Source of the DNA: Ensifer aridi
Lineage (GTDB): Bacteria; Pseudomonadota; Alphaproteobacteria; Rhizobiales; Rhizobiaceae
Assembly: GCF_002078505.1 (NCBI RefSeq)
Contig: NZ_LUAV01000013.1
Span: forward strand, 61,736 to 125,735
Reading direction: 5' to 3'
Length of the DNA: 64,000 nt
Below, piece after piece: positions 1-10,463 of the stretch; within the stretch, counting starts at the first letter, position 1, and each line of letters opens with the position of its first letter. Made by a program: the position numbers and the translations under genes. Under the pieces are notes generated by a model that was not told the origin of the DNA, ran no database searches, and saw only the letters and a program-made list of their open reading frames with translations.

Positions 1-228
1 CGGCGCGACCCAGACCTTGGCGCCCTCATGTTCGACGAGATCGTCCTTGGCGTTGGGATCGGTCACGAGATCGACGGCATATTCCATGCCGGCGCAACCG
101 CCCTTCTTGATGCTCAAGCGAATGCCCTTGGCATCATTGCCGGCATTCTCGACGATCGACCGGACGCGGCCGGCAGCGGCGTCGGTGAGGCTCATCACGG
201 CAAAGCCCATAGGCTCGGTCTCCTTCAT
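1..228 (-). CDS. sufA: Fe-S cluster assembly accessory protein, HesB/IscA/SufA family (C-terminus outside window)
   Basis: An A-type carrier protein that receives Fe-S clusters from the SufBCD scaffold and passes them to target proteins. The 76 visible codons show the HesB fold start and the first of the three conserved cysteines in KKGGCAGMEY; the C-terminal CGC pair lies beyond the window edge. It is the last gene of the suf cluster, 80 bp after the DUF59 gene. I chose the ATG at 228; an in-frame ATG at 210 (MGFAVMSLTD) is an alternative and is closer to the usual SufA start. The frame is open to base 1. Confidence 0.9.
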   Translation of the reverse strand, partial: MKETEPMGFAVMSLTDAAAGRVRSIVENAGNDAKGIRLSIKKGGCAGMEYAVDLVTDPNAKDDLVEHEGAKVWVAP

Positions 229-308
229 GTCACCGGGTTAAAGGCCCGGCGCTTTCCAGATTGAATGTAATGCCCGTGTGTTAACGGATCAATATGCCGC
301 TCGCGGGC

Positions 309-689
309 TCAGTACCAGCCGAGCGCGACCTGCGCCTCTTCCGACATGCGGTCCGGCGTCCACGGCGGGTCGAAGGTCATCGTCACTTCGACGCCCGAAA
401 CGCCCTCGACGGCGCCGACAGCGTTCTCGACCCAGCCCGGCATTTCGCCGGCAACGGGGCAGCCGGGTGCCGTCAGCGTCATGTCGATCTTGACCATACG
501 GTCGTCCTCTATGTCGATCTTGTAGATGAGGCCGAGTTCGAAGATATCGGCAGGAATCTCCGGGTCGTAAACCGTCTTCAGCGCGGCGATGATGTCGTCG
601 CTGAGGCGTGCCAGTTCCTCGGCCGGAATGGCCGAATGCACGATGCCTTCGCGGACATCGACCTTTTCTTGCGTTTGCTCGAGACTCAT
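309..689 (-). CDS. sufT: SUF system DUF59/MIP18-family protein SufT (SufX)
   Basis: A 126-residue DUF59 (MIP18) protein. The family acts late in Fe-S cluster assembly or delivery. The core includes the segment TLTAPGCPVAGEMPGW, with the conserved cysteine of the family, and the pattern TVYDPEIPADIFELGLIYKI, typical of DUF59. The open frame runs upstream to 806, but the ATG at 689 (MSLEQTQEK) lies just 10 bp after the sufS stop and is the sensible start. Position between sufS and sufA matches the SufX/SufT position in Agrobacterium-type operons. Function beyond Fe-S maturation is inferred from family and context. Confidence 0.9.
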   Translation of the reverse strand: MSLEQTQEKVDVREGIVHSAIPAEELARLSDDIIAALKTVYDPEIPADIFELGLIYKIDIEDDRMVKIDMTLTAPGCPVAGEMPGWVENAVGAVEGVSGVEVTMTFDPPWTPDRMSEEAQVALGWY

Positions 690-699
690 ATCCGTCTCC

Positions 700-1941
700 C
701 TAAGCGAAAAACTTGCGCGCATGTTCGAGCGCTTCCGCCAGCGCGTCGACCTCGGCCCGGGTATTGTAGAGGCCGAAGGATGCACGGCATGTGGAGGTGA
801 CGCCAAAGCGTTTCAAGAGCGGCTGCGCGCAATGGGTGCCTGCCCTGACGGCCACGCCCGCGCGATCGATCACCATTGAAACGTCGTGCGAGTGGACGCC
901 GGCGATCTCGAAGGAAAAGATGCTGCCCTTGCCGGGCGCGTCACCGAAGACGCGGAGGGAGTTGACCGACGACAGGCGCTCGCGGGCATAGGCGGTGAGG
1001 TCCGCCTCATGCGCCCGGATCGCTTCGCGGCCGAGCTTCTCCATGTAGTCGAGCGCATAGCCGAGCCCGATCGCCTGAACGATCGGCGGCGTGCCCGCCT
1101 CAAAGCGGTGCGGCGGATCGTTGTAGGTGACACGGTCCTCGGTCACTTCCTCGATCATCTCGCCACCGCCCTGGAAGGGACGCATTTCCTTGAGCCGCTC
1201 CGTCTTGCCGTAGAGTACACCGATGCCGGACGGGCCATAGAGCTTGTGGCCCGTCATCACGTACCAGTCGCAATCGATGTCCTGGACGTCCACCGGCATG
1301 TGGACCGCGCCCTGGCTGCCATCGACGAGCACCGGAATGCCGCGCTCACGAGCGATGCGGCAGATCTCCTTCACCGGCACCACAGTGCCGAGCGCATTCG
1401 ACATGTGGGTGATGGCGATGAGCTTCGTCCGCTCCGTCAAGCACTTGACGAAATCCTCCACGTGGAACGCGCCGTCGTCGTCGATCGGCGCCCAGACGAG
1501 CTTCGCACCCTGGCGCTCGCGAATGAAATGCCAAGGCACGATGTTGGAATGGTGCTCCATGATCGAAAGCACGATCTCGTCGCCCTCGCCGAGCTTCGGC
1601 ATGCCGTAGCCATAGGCGACCGTATTGATCGCCTCCGTCGAGGACTTGGTGAAGATGATGTTCTCCACCGACGGCGCATTCAGGAAACGACGGACCTTCT
1701 CGCGCGCCCCTTCATAGGCTTCCGTCGCGGCATTTGAGAGGAAATGCAGGCCGCGATGGACGTTGGCGTATTCTTGGGCGTAGGCATGGGCGACTGCATT
1801 GATGACGACCTGCGGCTTCTGCGCCGATGCGCCGTTGTCGAGATAGACGAGCGGCTTGCCATAGACAGTCCTCGAAAGGATCGGGAAATCCCTTCTGACT
1901 GCTTCGACGTCATAGGTCGGCACCGGCACAGTATGTTCCAT
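700..1941 (-). CDS. sufS: Cysteine desulfurase SufS (group II)
   Basis: PLP enzyme that takes sulfur from L-cysteine, giving alanine and a persulfide for Fe-S assembly by SufBCD. It has 413 residues, normal for SufS. The PLP lysine is K233 in TGHKLYGPSGIG, and the persulfide cysteine is C371 in RAGTHCAQPLL, the short-loop group II signature. It starts 13 bp after sufD and is followed 10 bp later by sufT, so it belongs to the suf operon. No dedicated SufE activator is visible in the cluster. Confidence 0.96.
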   Translation of the reverse strand: MEHTVPVPTYDVEAVRRDFPILSRTVYGKPLVYLDNGASAQKPQVVINAVAHAYAQEYANVHRGLHFLSNAATEAYEGAREKVRRFLNAPSVENIIFTKSSTEAINTVAYGYGMPKLGEGDEIVLSIMEHHSNIVPWHFIRERQGAKLVWAPIDDDGAFHVEDFVKCLTERTKLIAITHMSNALGTVVPVKEICRIARERGIPVLVDGSQGAVHMPVDVQDIDCDWYVMTGHKLYGPSGIGVLYGKTERLKEMRPFQGGGEMIEEVTEDRVTYNDPPHRFEAGTPPIVQAIGLGYALDYMEKLGREAIRAHEADLTAYARERLSSVNSLRVFGDAPGKGSIFSFEIAGVHSHDVSMVIDRAGVAVRAGTHCAQPLLKRFGVTSTCRASFGLYNTRAEVDALAEALEHARKFFA

Positions 1942-1954
1942 GTCCTTCGTCCAA

Positions 1955-3232
1955 TCAGGCGTGTTTTTCGAGCCAGGCCGAGATCACGCCTTCCAGCGCC
2001 TCGACCAGCGCCTCATCATCTTCCAGTTCCTCGACGATCTCGGCAACGAAGGCATTGACGAGCATCGCACGCGCCTTCTTTTCCGGAATGCCGCGAGCGA
2101 GCATGTAGAAGAGCTGCGTGTGATCGATATCCGCGACGGTCGCGCCGTGGCCGCACTGCACGTCGTCAGCGAAAATTTCCAGCTCCGGCTTCGCCGACAT
2201 GTCGGCCTCGTCCGAAAGCAGCAACGTGTTGCAGGCCATCTTCGCATCGGTTTTCTGCGCGTCCTTCGCAACCAGGATCTTGCCCTGGAACACGCCCCTC
2301 GCACGATCGAAGATTACGTTGCGGATGATCTCGCTCGAGGTGGTGTGCGGCACGGCATGGGTGAGCGTGAAGGTCACGTCCGTGTGGCTCTCGCCACCGA
2401 GCAGGTTGATGCCGCGCAGCGTCAGGTCCGCGCCCTCGCCGCTCGCCCTGCCATGCAGTTCCTGGCGTACCAGCTTGCCGCCGGCATTGATGACGAAGAG
2501 ATGAAGCTTCGCGCTCTTGCCGAGATCGAAGCGGATCTGACCGAGATGGGTGTCGGCCGGTCCCTGCTGCTGCACGATGATCCAGATTACGTCTGCGCCT
2601 TCGGCAAGCGTAACGTCGCTGACCGAAGATACGAAACTTGCTTCCGCATTCGTCGACAAGTGTCGCTCGATCACGGTTGCCTTCGAACCGGCTCCGAAGG
2701 AGATGGGGAAGCGCGTATGCGCCTGCCCATGGCTCTGGGCGACCTGGATCTCGATCGGCGCTTGGAATTCCGCTCCCTCGGCGATCGTTATTTCAAGGCC
2801 GCCACGAACGAGGCCGCCATTGATCCGGCCGATCGCGTCGTCAGCGCCGAGCACGGCAAGCCCGGCCACAGCCGAGCCATCGATCAGGCTCTCGGTATAG
2901 GAGCGCGCGGCTATGCCTTCGGGAACGCTCTTGAGATCGGCCTGACCATTGCGTACCGAAAGCACCGACGAGCCCGGAACAATCGGATCGACGCGGTCGG
3001 CAAAGGCCGACGGGTCGGCGGAAGGCACGGCCCGCAGCAAGGTGCGCAGGTCCGTATAATGCCAGGACTCGACGCGCCGCGTCGGCAGACCGGCGGTCTT
3101 AAGCTCGTCTACCAGCATGTCGCGAAGCGACAGCACGGCACCGTCACCCGGCAGATCGCCGATCTGCGCGGTGTAGGCGTCGACGAGCGCCGTTTCGGCT
3201 GCCGTCATCTTGATAGCCTGTTGCATATTCAT
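1955..3232 (-). CDS. sufD: Fe-S cluster assembly scaffold protein SufD
   Basis: A 425-residue SufD subunit, partner of SufB and SufC in the SufBC2D scaffold complex. The C-terminal beta-helix region carries the family segment AKTDAKMACNTLLLSDEA-type pattern (here QKTDAKMACNTLLLSD) and the CGHGATVADID block. The start ATG at 3232 has a GGAG ribosome site about 10 bases upstream; a second ATG two codons on is possible. The spacing to sufC is 22 bp and to sufS 13 bp, so it is co-transcribed with them. Confidence 0.96.
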   Translation of the reverse strand: MNMQQAIKMTAAETALVDAYTAQIGDLPGDGAVLSLRDMLVDELKTAGLPTRRVESWHYTDLRTLLRAVPSADPSAFADRVDPIVPGSSVLSVRNGQADLKSVPEGIAARSYTESLIDGSAVAGLAVLGADDAIGRINGGLVRGGLEITIAEGAEFQAPIEIQVAQSHGQAHTRFPISFGAGSKATVIERHLSTNAEASFVSSVSDVTLAEGADVIWIIVQQQGPADTHLGQIRFDLGKSAKLHLFVINAGGKLVRQELHGRASGEGADLTLRGINLLGGESHTDVTFTLTHAVPHTTSSEIIRNVIFDRARGVFQGKILVAKDAQKTDAKMACNTLLLSDEADMSAKPELEIFADDVQCGHGATVADIDHTQLFYMLARGIPEKKARAMLVNAFVAEIVEELEDDEALVEALEGVISAWLEKHA

Positions 3233-3254
3233 TCGAACACTCCTTCAACAGGCG

Positions 3255-4010
3255 TCAGGCTGCCGCCTCGATGATATCCGCGTAGCCGTTGGCTTCGAGT
3301 TCGTGCGCGAGCGATTTGTCACCGGACTTGATGACCTGGCCCTTGTAGAGGACGTGGACCGAGTCCGGAACGATATAGTTGAGCAGGCGCTGGTAGTGTG
3401 TGATGACGACGACGGCGCGATCCGGCGAACGCAGCGCGTTGACGCCGTCGGCCACGACCTTGAGCGCGTCGATGTCGAGGCCGGAGTCGGTCTCGTCGAG
3501 GATGCAGAGCTTCGGTTCAAGCAGCGCCATCTGGAGGATTTCCGCGCGCTTCTTTTCACCGCCCGAGAAGCCGACGTTCAGCGGACGGCGCAGCATTTCC
3601 GGCGCGATCTTGAGCTCGGCGGCGGCCTCCTTGACGCGACGCATGAATTCCGGCGTCGTCAGTTCGTCTTCGCCGCGATATTTGCGCTGCTCGTTCAACG
3701 CCACCTTGAGGAACTGCATGGTCGCCACACCCGGGATCTCGACCGGATACTGGAAGGCGAGGAAGATGCCCTTGGCCGCACGTTCGGAAGCGTCGAGTTC
3801 CAGGATGCTCTCGCCGTTGTAGAGAATATCGCCCTCGGTCACCTCATAGTCTTCGCGCCCCGAAAGGATATAGGAGAGCGTCGACTTGCCGGAGCCGTTC
3901 GGGCCCATGATCGCGGCAACCTCGCCGGCCTTCACGGTCAGGTCCAGGCCGCGGATGATCTCGGTGCCGTCTTCGGCGATACGTGCATGCAGATTCTTGA
4001 TTTCAAGCAT
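3255..4010 (-). CDS. sufC: Fe-S cluster assembly ATPase SufC
   Basis: ABC-type ATPase of the SufBC2D complex, cytosolic, driving conformational change during cluster assembly. The 251-residue product has Walker A GPNGSGKS (residues 36-43), the variant ABC signature FSGGEKKR (148-155) typical of SufC, and Walker B LCILDETDSGLD (168-179). The frame stays open far upstream to 4721, but that is antisense-free sufB sequence read out of frame; the ATG at 4010 gives the standard SufC N-terminus MLEIKNLHA. It lies 77 bp after sufB. Confidence 0.97.
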   Translation of the reverse strand: MLEIKNLHARIAEDGTEIIRGLDLTVKAGEVAAIMGPNGSGKSTLSYILSGREDYEVTEGDILYNGESILELDASERAAKGIFLAFQYPVEIPGVATMQFLKVALNEQRKYRGEDELTTPEFMRRVKEAAAELKIAPEMLRRPLNVGFSGGEKKRAEILQMALLEPKLCILDETDSGLDIDALKVVADGVNALRSPDRAVVVITHYQRLLNYIVPDSVHVLYKGQVIKSGDKSLAHELEANGYADIIEAAA

Positions 4011-4087
4011 TTTCAAATCGTCCTCTTGGGCGAATAATTTCTCGCGCGCAAACCCGTGCGCGCCGGTTCGTTCATCGGGCCAGGGTC

Positions 4088-5557
<1,470 letters not shown>

Positions 5558-5711
5558 GTCGTTCTCCAATCTCGCCGGATACAAGGTCCGGTGGCTTGTC
5601 AACGCGGTGCAAATTCTGCGCACCGCTTATGTAATGGCTAAAAGGCGGTTTTCACCCCATTTGCCAAGCGGAAAATTGCTTTTCCGCAATTTCGTTCAAT
5701 CCCTTCCGTCG

Positions 5712-6878
5712 TCAGGCGGCCTGCCCGGCCGAGCGGCGTCGCGCCGCCACTTTCGCGAACACGGCGGCGCAGCGCTCGATCTCCGCTTGCGTCGTCCGCT
5801 CGCCGATCGAAATCCTCAGTGCCCCCTGACGCGGATCATAGCCCATCGCCGTCAGCACATAACTCTGTCCTACCTTGCCGGAAGAGCATGCCGAGCCTGC
5901 CGAGAGCGCCACGCCTTCGAGATCGAAAGCGATCTGCCCCGTCTCTGCCTTCAGGCCGGGCAGCGTAAAGAAAGACGTGTTGGCGAGCCGCGAAGCGCCG
6001 CGCCCGTGGATCATCACATCCGGCGCGTGGGACTGCATTGCCACTTCGAGGCCGTCGCGCAGGGCTGCCACCGCCGCCATGCGCCCATCGATGTTCCTTG
6101 CCGCGGCACGGGCCGCAGCCGCAAAACCTGCCAACGCCGGCACATTCTCCGTTCCCGAACGATGTCCCTTTTCCTGTCCGCCACCGCGGATCAGCGGTGC
6201 AGGCATCATGATCTCGCCACGGGCGACGAGCGCCCCCGCTCCTTTCGGGCCGCCGATCTTGTGCGACGAGATGATCAGGAAATCGACGCCAAGAGCCTCG
6301 ATCGAGAGCGGCACGCGGCCGGCCGCCTGTACCGCATCGACAACCAACAGACCGCCATGCGCACGGACGATGGCGGCGACCTCGGTGACGGGCTGGATGA
6401 TACCGGTTTCATTATTGGCAAGCATCACCGCCACCATCGGCAAGCCGGCCTGACGGTCGTGCGCCTGAAGCAATGTTTCCAGTGCCGCGCAATCAACTAT
6501 GCCGGCGGGGGTGACCGGGATCTCGCAAACATCTTCGCGCGGGAACCGCCCGCCTTCGCGGACGGCCGGATGCTCGATCGCCGAAACATAGAGCTTGCCG
6601 ATCTTGAGCGGCGTGCGCCCCATGCGAAAATCCGGCGTCAGCACCAGATTGGCCGCTTCCGTCGCGCCGCTGGTGAAGATGACCGCCGAGGCTTGCGCGC
6701 CGCAGAGGGTGGCGACATCACGCCGGGCAGATTCAATGAGGGCGCGGACCGTCCGACCTTCGCCGTGCACCGATGACGGATTGCCGATGTGGCCGAGCGC
6801 GGACAGAACGGCCTCACGCGCTTCCGGCAGAAGCGGCGCCGTGGCGTTCCAGTCCATATAAATACGCTGTCCCGACAT
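5712..6878 (-). CDS. sufS2: Cysteine desulfurase, IscS/NifS type (SufS2), first gene of the suf operon
   Basis: A second PLP cysteine desulfurase of 388 residues, of group I (IscS/NifS) rather than group II. The PLP lysine is K207 in SSHKIGGPKGAG and the persulfide cysteine is C331 in the long loop SAGSACSSGKVGQSYVL. The ATG at 6878 starts MSGQRIYMDWNAT, the typical N-terminus; the frame extends to 7046 but that part overlaps the operator region. It heads the cluster sufS2-sufB-sufC-sufD-sufS-sufT-sufA known from Agrobacterium. Iron-responsive operators lie 119-167 bp upstream of this start. Confidence 0.92.
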   Translation of the reverse strand: MSGQRIYMDWNATAPLLPEAREAVLSALGHIGNPSSVHGEGRTVRALIESARRDVATLCGAQASAVIFTSGATEAANLVLTPDFRMGRTPLKIGKLYVSAIEHPAVREGGRFPREDVCEIPVTPAGIVDCAALETLLQAHDRQAGLPMVAVMLANNETGIIQPVTEVAAIVRAHGGLLVVDAVQAAGRVPLSIEALGVDFLIISSHKIGGPKGAGALVARGEIMMPAPLIRGGGQEKGHRSGTENVPALAGFAAAARAAARNIDGRMAAVAALRDGLEVAMQSHAPDVMIHGRGASRLANTSFFTLPGLKAETGQIAFDLEGVALSAGSACSSGKVGQSYVLTAMGYDPRQGALRISIGERTTQAEIERCAAVFAKVAARRRSAGQAA

Positions 6879-6996
6879 TGCTTCCTTTGCCCGAGCGAAC
6901 GGCTCATCCCTATGAGCTACGCCGTTGCATTTTCCTTGAATTCTCCGCGCCGCTTGCCTTATGAGACGAAGCGCATGCGGAATGTCCGCACCGAAG

Positions 6997-7013
6997 TTTT
7001 GAACGGTTCTAAA
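6997..7013 (-). promoter_or_regulatory. Candidate Irr box (ICE motif) upstream of sufS2
   Basis: A 17-bp near-palindrome, TTTTGAACGGTTCTAAA, with one mismatch from perfect symmetry. It fits the Irr-binding iron control element of Rhizobiales, which I recall as TTTAGAA-N3-TTCTAAA. A further TTTAGAA at 7020-7026 forms a perfect 7-bp inverted repeat with its right half. It lies in the divergent region between sufS2 and the alpha/beta hydrolase gene. Confidence 0.6.
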
Positions 7014-7030
7014 GTAGGTTTTAGAAAAGC

Positions 7031-7045
7031 TGACTGCTTTAGTCA
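7031..7045 (-). promoter_or_regulatory. Candidate RirA operator (IRO, TGA-N9-TCA) upstream of sufS2
   Basis: The sequence TGACTGCTTTAGTCA is an exact match to the iron-responsive operator TGA-N9-TCA bound by RirA in rhizobia, and its arms extend to TGACT/AGTCA. It sits 153 bp upstream of the sufS2 start and 17 bp from the candidate Irr box, consistent with iron control of suf known in Rhizobiaceae. Confidence 0.6.
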
Positions 7046-7100
7046 AGACAGCTTGGCGCTAAGAACCACGATTTGAACCAGAAACATTCCCGGAGAGCCA

Positions 7101-7778
7101 ATGCCCGAAATCATCTTCAACGGACCGGCCGGTCGCCTCGAGGGCCGTTATCAGCCTTCGAAGCAGAAGAGCGCACCGATTGCGATCATCCTGCATCCGC
7201 ACCCGCAGTTCGGCGGCACGATGAACAACCAGATCGTGTATCAGCTCTTCTACATGTTCCAGAAGCGCGGCTTCACGACCTTGCGCTTCAATTTCCGTGG
7301 CATCGGGCGCAGCCAGGGCGAGTTCGATCACGGCGCCGGCGAGCTTTCCGATGCGGCCTCCGCGCTCGACTGGGTGCAAAGTCTCCACCCGGATTCCAAG
7401 AGCTGCTGGGTGGCCGGCTATTCTTTCGGCGCCTGGATCGGCATGCAGCTCCTGATGCGCCGCCCGGAGATCGAAGGCTTCATGGCAGTCGCCCCGCAGC
7501 CGAACATCTACGACTTCTCGTTTTTGGCGCCCTGCCCCTCATCCGGCCTGATCATCAACGGCGATGCGGACAAGGTTGCGCCGGAGAAGGATGTCAACGG
7601 TCTCGTCGAGAAGCTGAAGGCGCAGAAGGGCATTCTGATCACGCACAAGACAGTCCCCGGCGCTAACCATTTCTTCAACGGCCAGATCGAAACCCTGATG
7701 GCGGAATGCGAGGACTATCTCGACCGCCGCCTCAATGGCGAGCTGGTGCCGGAGCCTGCGGCCAAACGCATTCGCTAA
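7101..7778 (+). CDS. Alpha/beta hydrolase (dienelactone-hydrolase-like, cytosolic)
   Basis: A 225-residue alpha/beta hydrolase. The N-terminal block ILHPHPQFGGTMNNQ carries the HPHP oxyanion-region motif of this uncharacterised family; the nucleophile serine lies in the elbow AGYSFGAWIG, an acidic residue in INGDADKVAP, and the catalytic histidine in GANHFF. The ATG at 7101 follows a GGAGAG ribosome site. It is transcribed divergently from suf with about 220 bp between them. Close homologues are annotated only as alpha/beta hydrolases; the substrate is unknown. Confidence 0.85.
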   Translation: MPEIIFNGPAGRLEGRYQPSKQKSAPIAIILHPHPQFGGTMNNQIVYQLFYMFQKRGFTTLRFNFRGIGRSQGEFDHGAGELSDAASALDWVQSLHPDSKSCWVAGYSFGAWIGMQLLMRRPEIEGFMAVAPQPNIYDFSFLAPCPSSGLIINGDADKVAPEKDVNGLVEKLKAQKGILITHKTVPGANHFFNGQIETLMAECEDYLDRRLNGELVPEPAAKRIR

Positions 7779-7804
7779 TACGTCACCTGCTCAGCTAATT
7801 CGGA

Positions 7805-7836
7805 CGGCCCGGAGATCGTGATCGGTTTCCGGGCCG
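7805..7836. terminator. Hairpin between convergent genes
   Basis: A 9-bp perfect stem (CGGCCCGGA / TCCGGGCCG) with a 14-nt loop between the hydrolase stop and the diguanylate cyclase stop. It is placed to serve both convergent transcripts. The T-tract on the plus strand is short. Confidence 0.6.
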
Positions 7837-7844
7837 CTTTGCAC

Positions 7845-9035
7845 CTATGATCTTGCTCTACGTGGATTTGCGACGACGTGTACCGGCGCCTCCGCGCATT
7901 CCACCCGGTTCCTCCCACCCGCCTTGGCAGCATAAAGCGCCTTGTCGGCCCGCTGCATCGCCAATTCCAGCGGTTCTTCAGCAGCAACGACCGCAACGCC
8001 GAAGCTCGCGGTGACCGCAGCTACCTCCGGAAGACCAATGATCCGCGTCGACGCGATCGCGGCACGCATGCCATGAGCGAGCACCCGGGCGTCAGCCGGC
8101 CCGATCCGCGGAAGAAATACAGCGAACTCCTCGCCCCCGAGGCGCCCCGCCACAGCCCTGCTCGGCATAAGCTCGCGAAGTACGCACGAGAATTGCCGGA
8201 TCACCTCGTCGCCGGCGTGGTGGCCGTATGTGTCATTGACCAGCTTGAAGCGGTCGAGATCGGTAAGGATCAGCGTGCCGGGACCGTCATCGCCTCCCTC
8301 CTGCAAGAGCGGAGCGACTCGGTCGGCAAAGCCGCGACGATTGCAGAGACCGGATAGCGCGTCGAGCTCCGAGCTGGCTCGCGCCTCGTCGATGATTTCC
8401 TTCACCATCACCCCAAGTATCGCCATGCCGGTTGCCACGATCAGCATGGCGCCCAAGGCCTGCGATACGAGCGCAAACGGGCTTGCGAGGTAATCCGCCG
8501 CCGTGGTCCCCGATTCGGCAGCGATCGCAGCGTAGACCTTCACTACGTAATAGATCGAGCTGAGGGCCAGGAGACAGAACAGGCTCCAGTCGGCACGGGA
8601 GCGGCGCTCGGACCGGATGATGGTCGAGGCCGACCAAGCTTGCACGAGGCAGAACGGCATCTGATAGAAGAAGGCGTGCTTAAGCGTTCCGCGAGGAAGG
8701 TCGTAAATGAGCAGATCGAGCACCACCGAACCGGCGAAAAGGGCTGTCGCGAAAGGCAAGTTCGCCGGGACACGGTAGAAGAAGCCGAGGCCGAAGCGGA
8801 TCAGGATGAAGCCCGCAAGCACGCTTGCAAAGGCGCCGACGGCAAAAAGCTTCGGCACGAGCGAGAACGGCAGCACGGTCTCGAACACGGCAGAGAGCGA
8901 GGCGACTGCGAAACCACAGGCGCACCAGATCGCCGGCCGCTTCGCCTGACTCTTCGCTGCGACAACCAAAAAAGCCACGACGAAGACCTGGGCAATGATG
9001 AAGTTCACCGCCAGCAGGGAAATCGCACCACCCAT
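7845..9035 (-). CDS. Membrane-anchored diguanylate cyclase (GGDEF)
   Basis: A 396-residue protein with about six hydrophobic membrane segments in residues 1-215 and a C-terminal GGDEF domain. The start of the domain is LDALSGLCNRRGF, the substrate-binding loop has DLDRFKLVNDTYGH, and the active-site motif is GGEEF at residues 300-304, so synthesis of cyclic di-GMP from two GTP is expected. The allosteric inhibition site RxxD is replaced by PSRA at the matching place. The membrane part resembles an uncharacterised sensor module; the signal is unknown. It is monocistronic between convergent and anmK neighbours. Confidence 0.88.
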   Translation of the reverse strand: MGGAISLLAVNFIIAQVFVVAFLVVAAKSQAKRPAIWCACGFAVASLSAVFETVLPFSLVPKLFAVGAFASVLAGFILIRFGLGFFYRVPANLPFATALFAGSVVLDLLIYDLPRGTLKHAFFYQMPFCLVQAWSASTIIRSERRSRADWSLFCLLALSSIYYVVKVYAAIAAESGTTAADYLASPFALVSQALGAMLIVATGMAILGVMVKEIIDEARASSELDALSGLCNRRGFADRVAPLLQEGGDDGPGTLILTDLDRFKLVNDTYGHHAGDEVIRQFSCVLRELMPSRAVAGRLGGEEFAVFLPRIGPADARVLAHGMRAAIASTRIIGLPEVAAVTASFGVAVVAAEEPLELAMQRADKALYAAKAGGRNRVECAEAPVHVVANPRRARS

Positions 9036-9142
9036 CGACAGAATCCAAACCTCAGCCGCAGTTCAATCGATCCGCGACTCTCGCGCCTGTGGACCGTGAA
9101 GCAGCTTAGCGAGCGTGCACGAAGAAACCATTAAAACGAGGC

Positions 9143-10297
9143 TCAGCCGTGTCCCTTCAGAGCATCGGCCGGCTTCGAAGCCAACCGCCCACCGCTTACG
9201 GGTTGGTCGACGCCTGTCGTTCCCGGAAATGTCAGGGGCAGTCCCGTGAGGGATCGAACGGCCAAGTAGCCCCAGGCCTCCGCTTCCATGGAATCGCCGT
9301 TGAGCCCCAGTGCCTCCGCCGCGACTACTCGCCCTTCTGCTGCCTCCGCAAGCGAGCTCAGATCGCGCATGATGACGGGGTTGAGACGACCACCTCCGCA
9401 GATGATGTAAGTCTTGGGTGCTGTCGGAAGGTGTCGCGCGGACCGGATGACGGCGGCCGCCGTCACATAGGCGAGCGTACGCGCGCCGTCCTCGAGGCTC
9501 GCCTCATTGCCCGTCGGCGGCACGAAGTCGTTGCGGTCGAGCGAGCGGCGTTTTTCCGCGGTGAAGAAGGGATGGGAAAGGTAGCGGTCGGCAAGCTCGG
9601 CAAGAATATGGCCCTCGCTCGCGATCATGCCACCTTGATCGTAGGGGATGCCGGCATGGGCCTCGACCCATTGGTCGATCAGGGTATTGCCCGGCCCGCT
9701 GTCATAGGCGACGAGCTCATCACCGGCGCCGATGAAAGTGAGATTGGAAATGCCGCCGATGTTGACGAAGACGACGGGTGCGCTGATTTCCTTCCTTGCC
9801 GAGAGGCCGCGCGCCAGGGCCGCATGATAGGCCGGAATGAGCGGCGCTCCCTGGCCGCCATGGGCCATGTCATTGGCCCGCATATCGTAGACGACGTCGA
9901 TTCCCGTTTCCCTCGCGAGCAGGTTGCCGTCGCCGATCTGCACCGTCAGCGCTTCATCGGGACGGTGCAGCACGGTCTGCCCGTGAAAACCTATTACATC
10001 AATGTTTTCCGGTAGAACGTTGTTATCCTTTAGATATGTCCGGATAGCCTCGGCATGGCGCAACGTCAGGTCGCGCTCCAGATCGGCGAGCGACCCTGGC
10101 CGTTCATCTCGCTTGGCAATCGACCTCGCATCCTCGAGGCCGCGCTTCAGGCGATCCCGGAACCGCGCATCATAGGGGTATCCGGCCGACGGTCCGCGAC
10201 GAACGACGGTCTCACCATCCGTTTCAACGAGCGCGACATCGATCCCGTCCATGCTCGTGCCGCTCATCAGGCCGACCGCCGTCAACATTTTCCCCAT
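9143..10297 (-). CDS. anmK: Anhydro-N-acetylmuramic acid kinase
   Basis: Cytosolic kinase of peptidoglycan recycling that converts 1,6-anhydro-MurNAc plus ATP and water to MurNAc-6-phosphate. The 384-residue product begins with the family phosphate-binding motif [14 protein letters not shown] and includes the conserved blocks [28 protein letters not shown] and [11 protein letters not shown]. The ATG at 10297 has a GGAGG ribosome site seven bases upstream. It is divergent from tyrS, with 166 bp between the starts. Confidence 0.95.
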   Translation of the reverse strand: MGKMLTAVGLMSGTSMDGIDVALVETDGETVVRRGPSAGYPYDARFRDRLKRGLEDARSIAKRDERPGSLADLERDLTLRHAEAIRTYLKDNNVLPENIDVIGFHGQTVLHRPDEALTVQIGDGNLLARETGIDVVYDMRANDMAHGGQGAPLIPAYHAALARGLSARKEISAPVVFVNIGGISNLTFIGAGDELVAYDSGPGNTLIDQWVEAHAGIPYDQGGMIASEGHILAELADRYLSHPFFTAEKRRSLDRNDFVPPTGNEASLEDGARTLAYVTAAAVIRSARHLPTAPKTYIICGGGRLNPVIMRDLSSLAEAAEGRVVAAEALGLNGDSMEAEAWGYLAVRSLTGLPLTFPGTTGVDQPVSGGRLASKPADALKGHG

Positions 10298-10463
10298 GCA
10301 CGTCCTCCGCTGGAATGTCTGATCGGACCGCGATGCCGGTCGAACGCCACGAATAGCTTTGGGCTTTCATAGCAAATCGGCGGCCGAGCAAAAACGTGCA
10401 CTTTCGGCGAAACAATGATAAAGGCCCGCCGCAGACGTTCTACCCAGCCGAAAGAAACAGATT

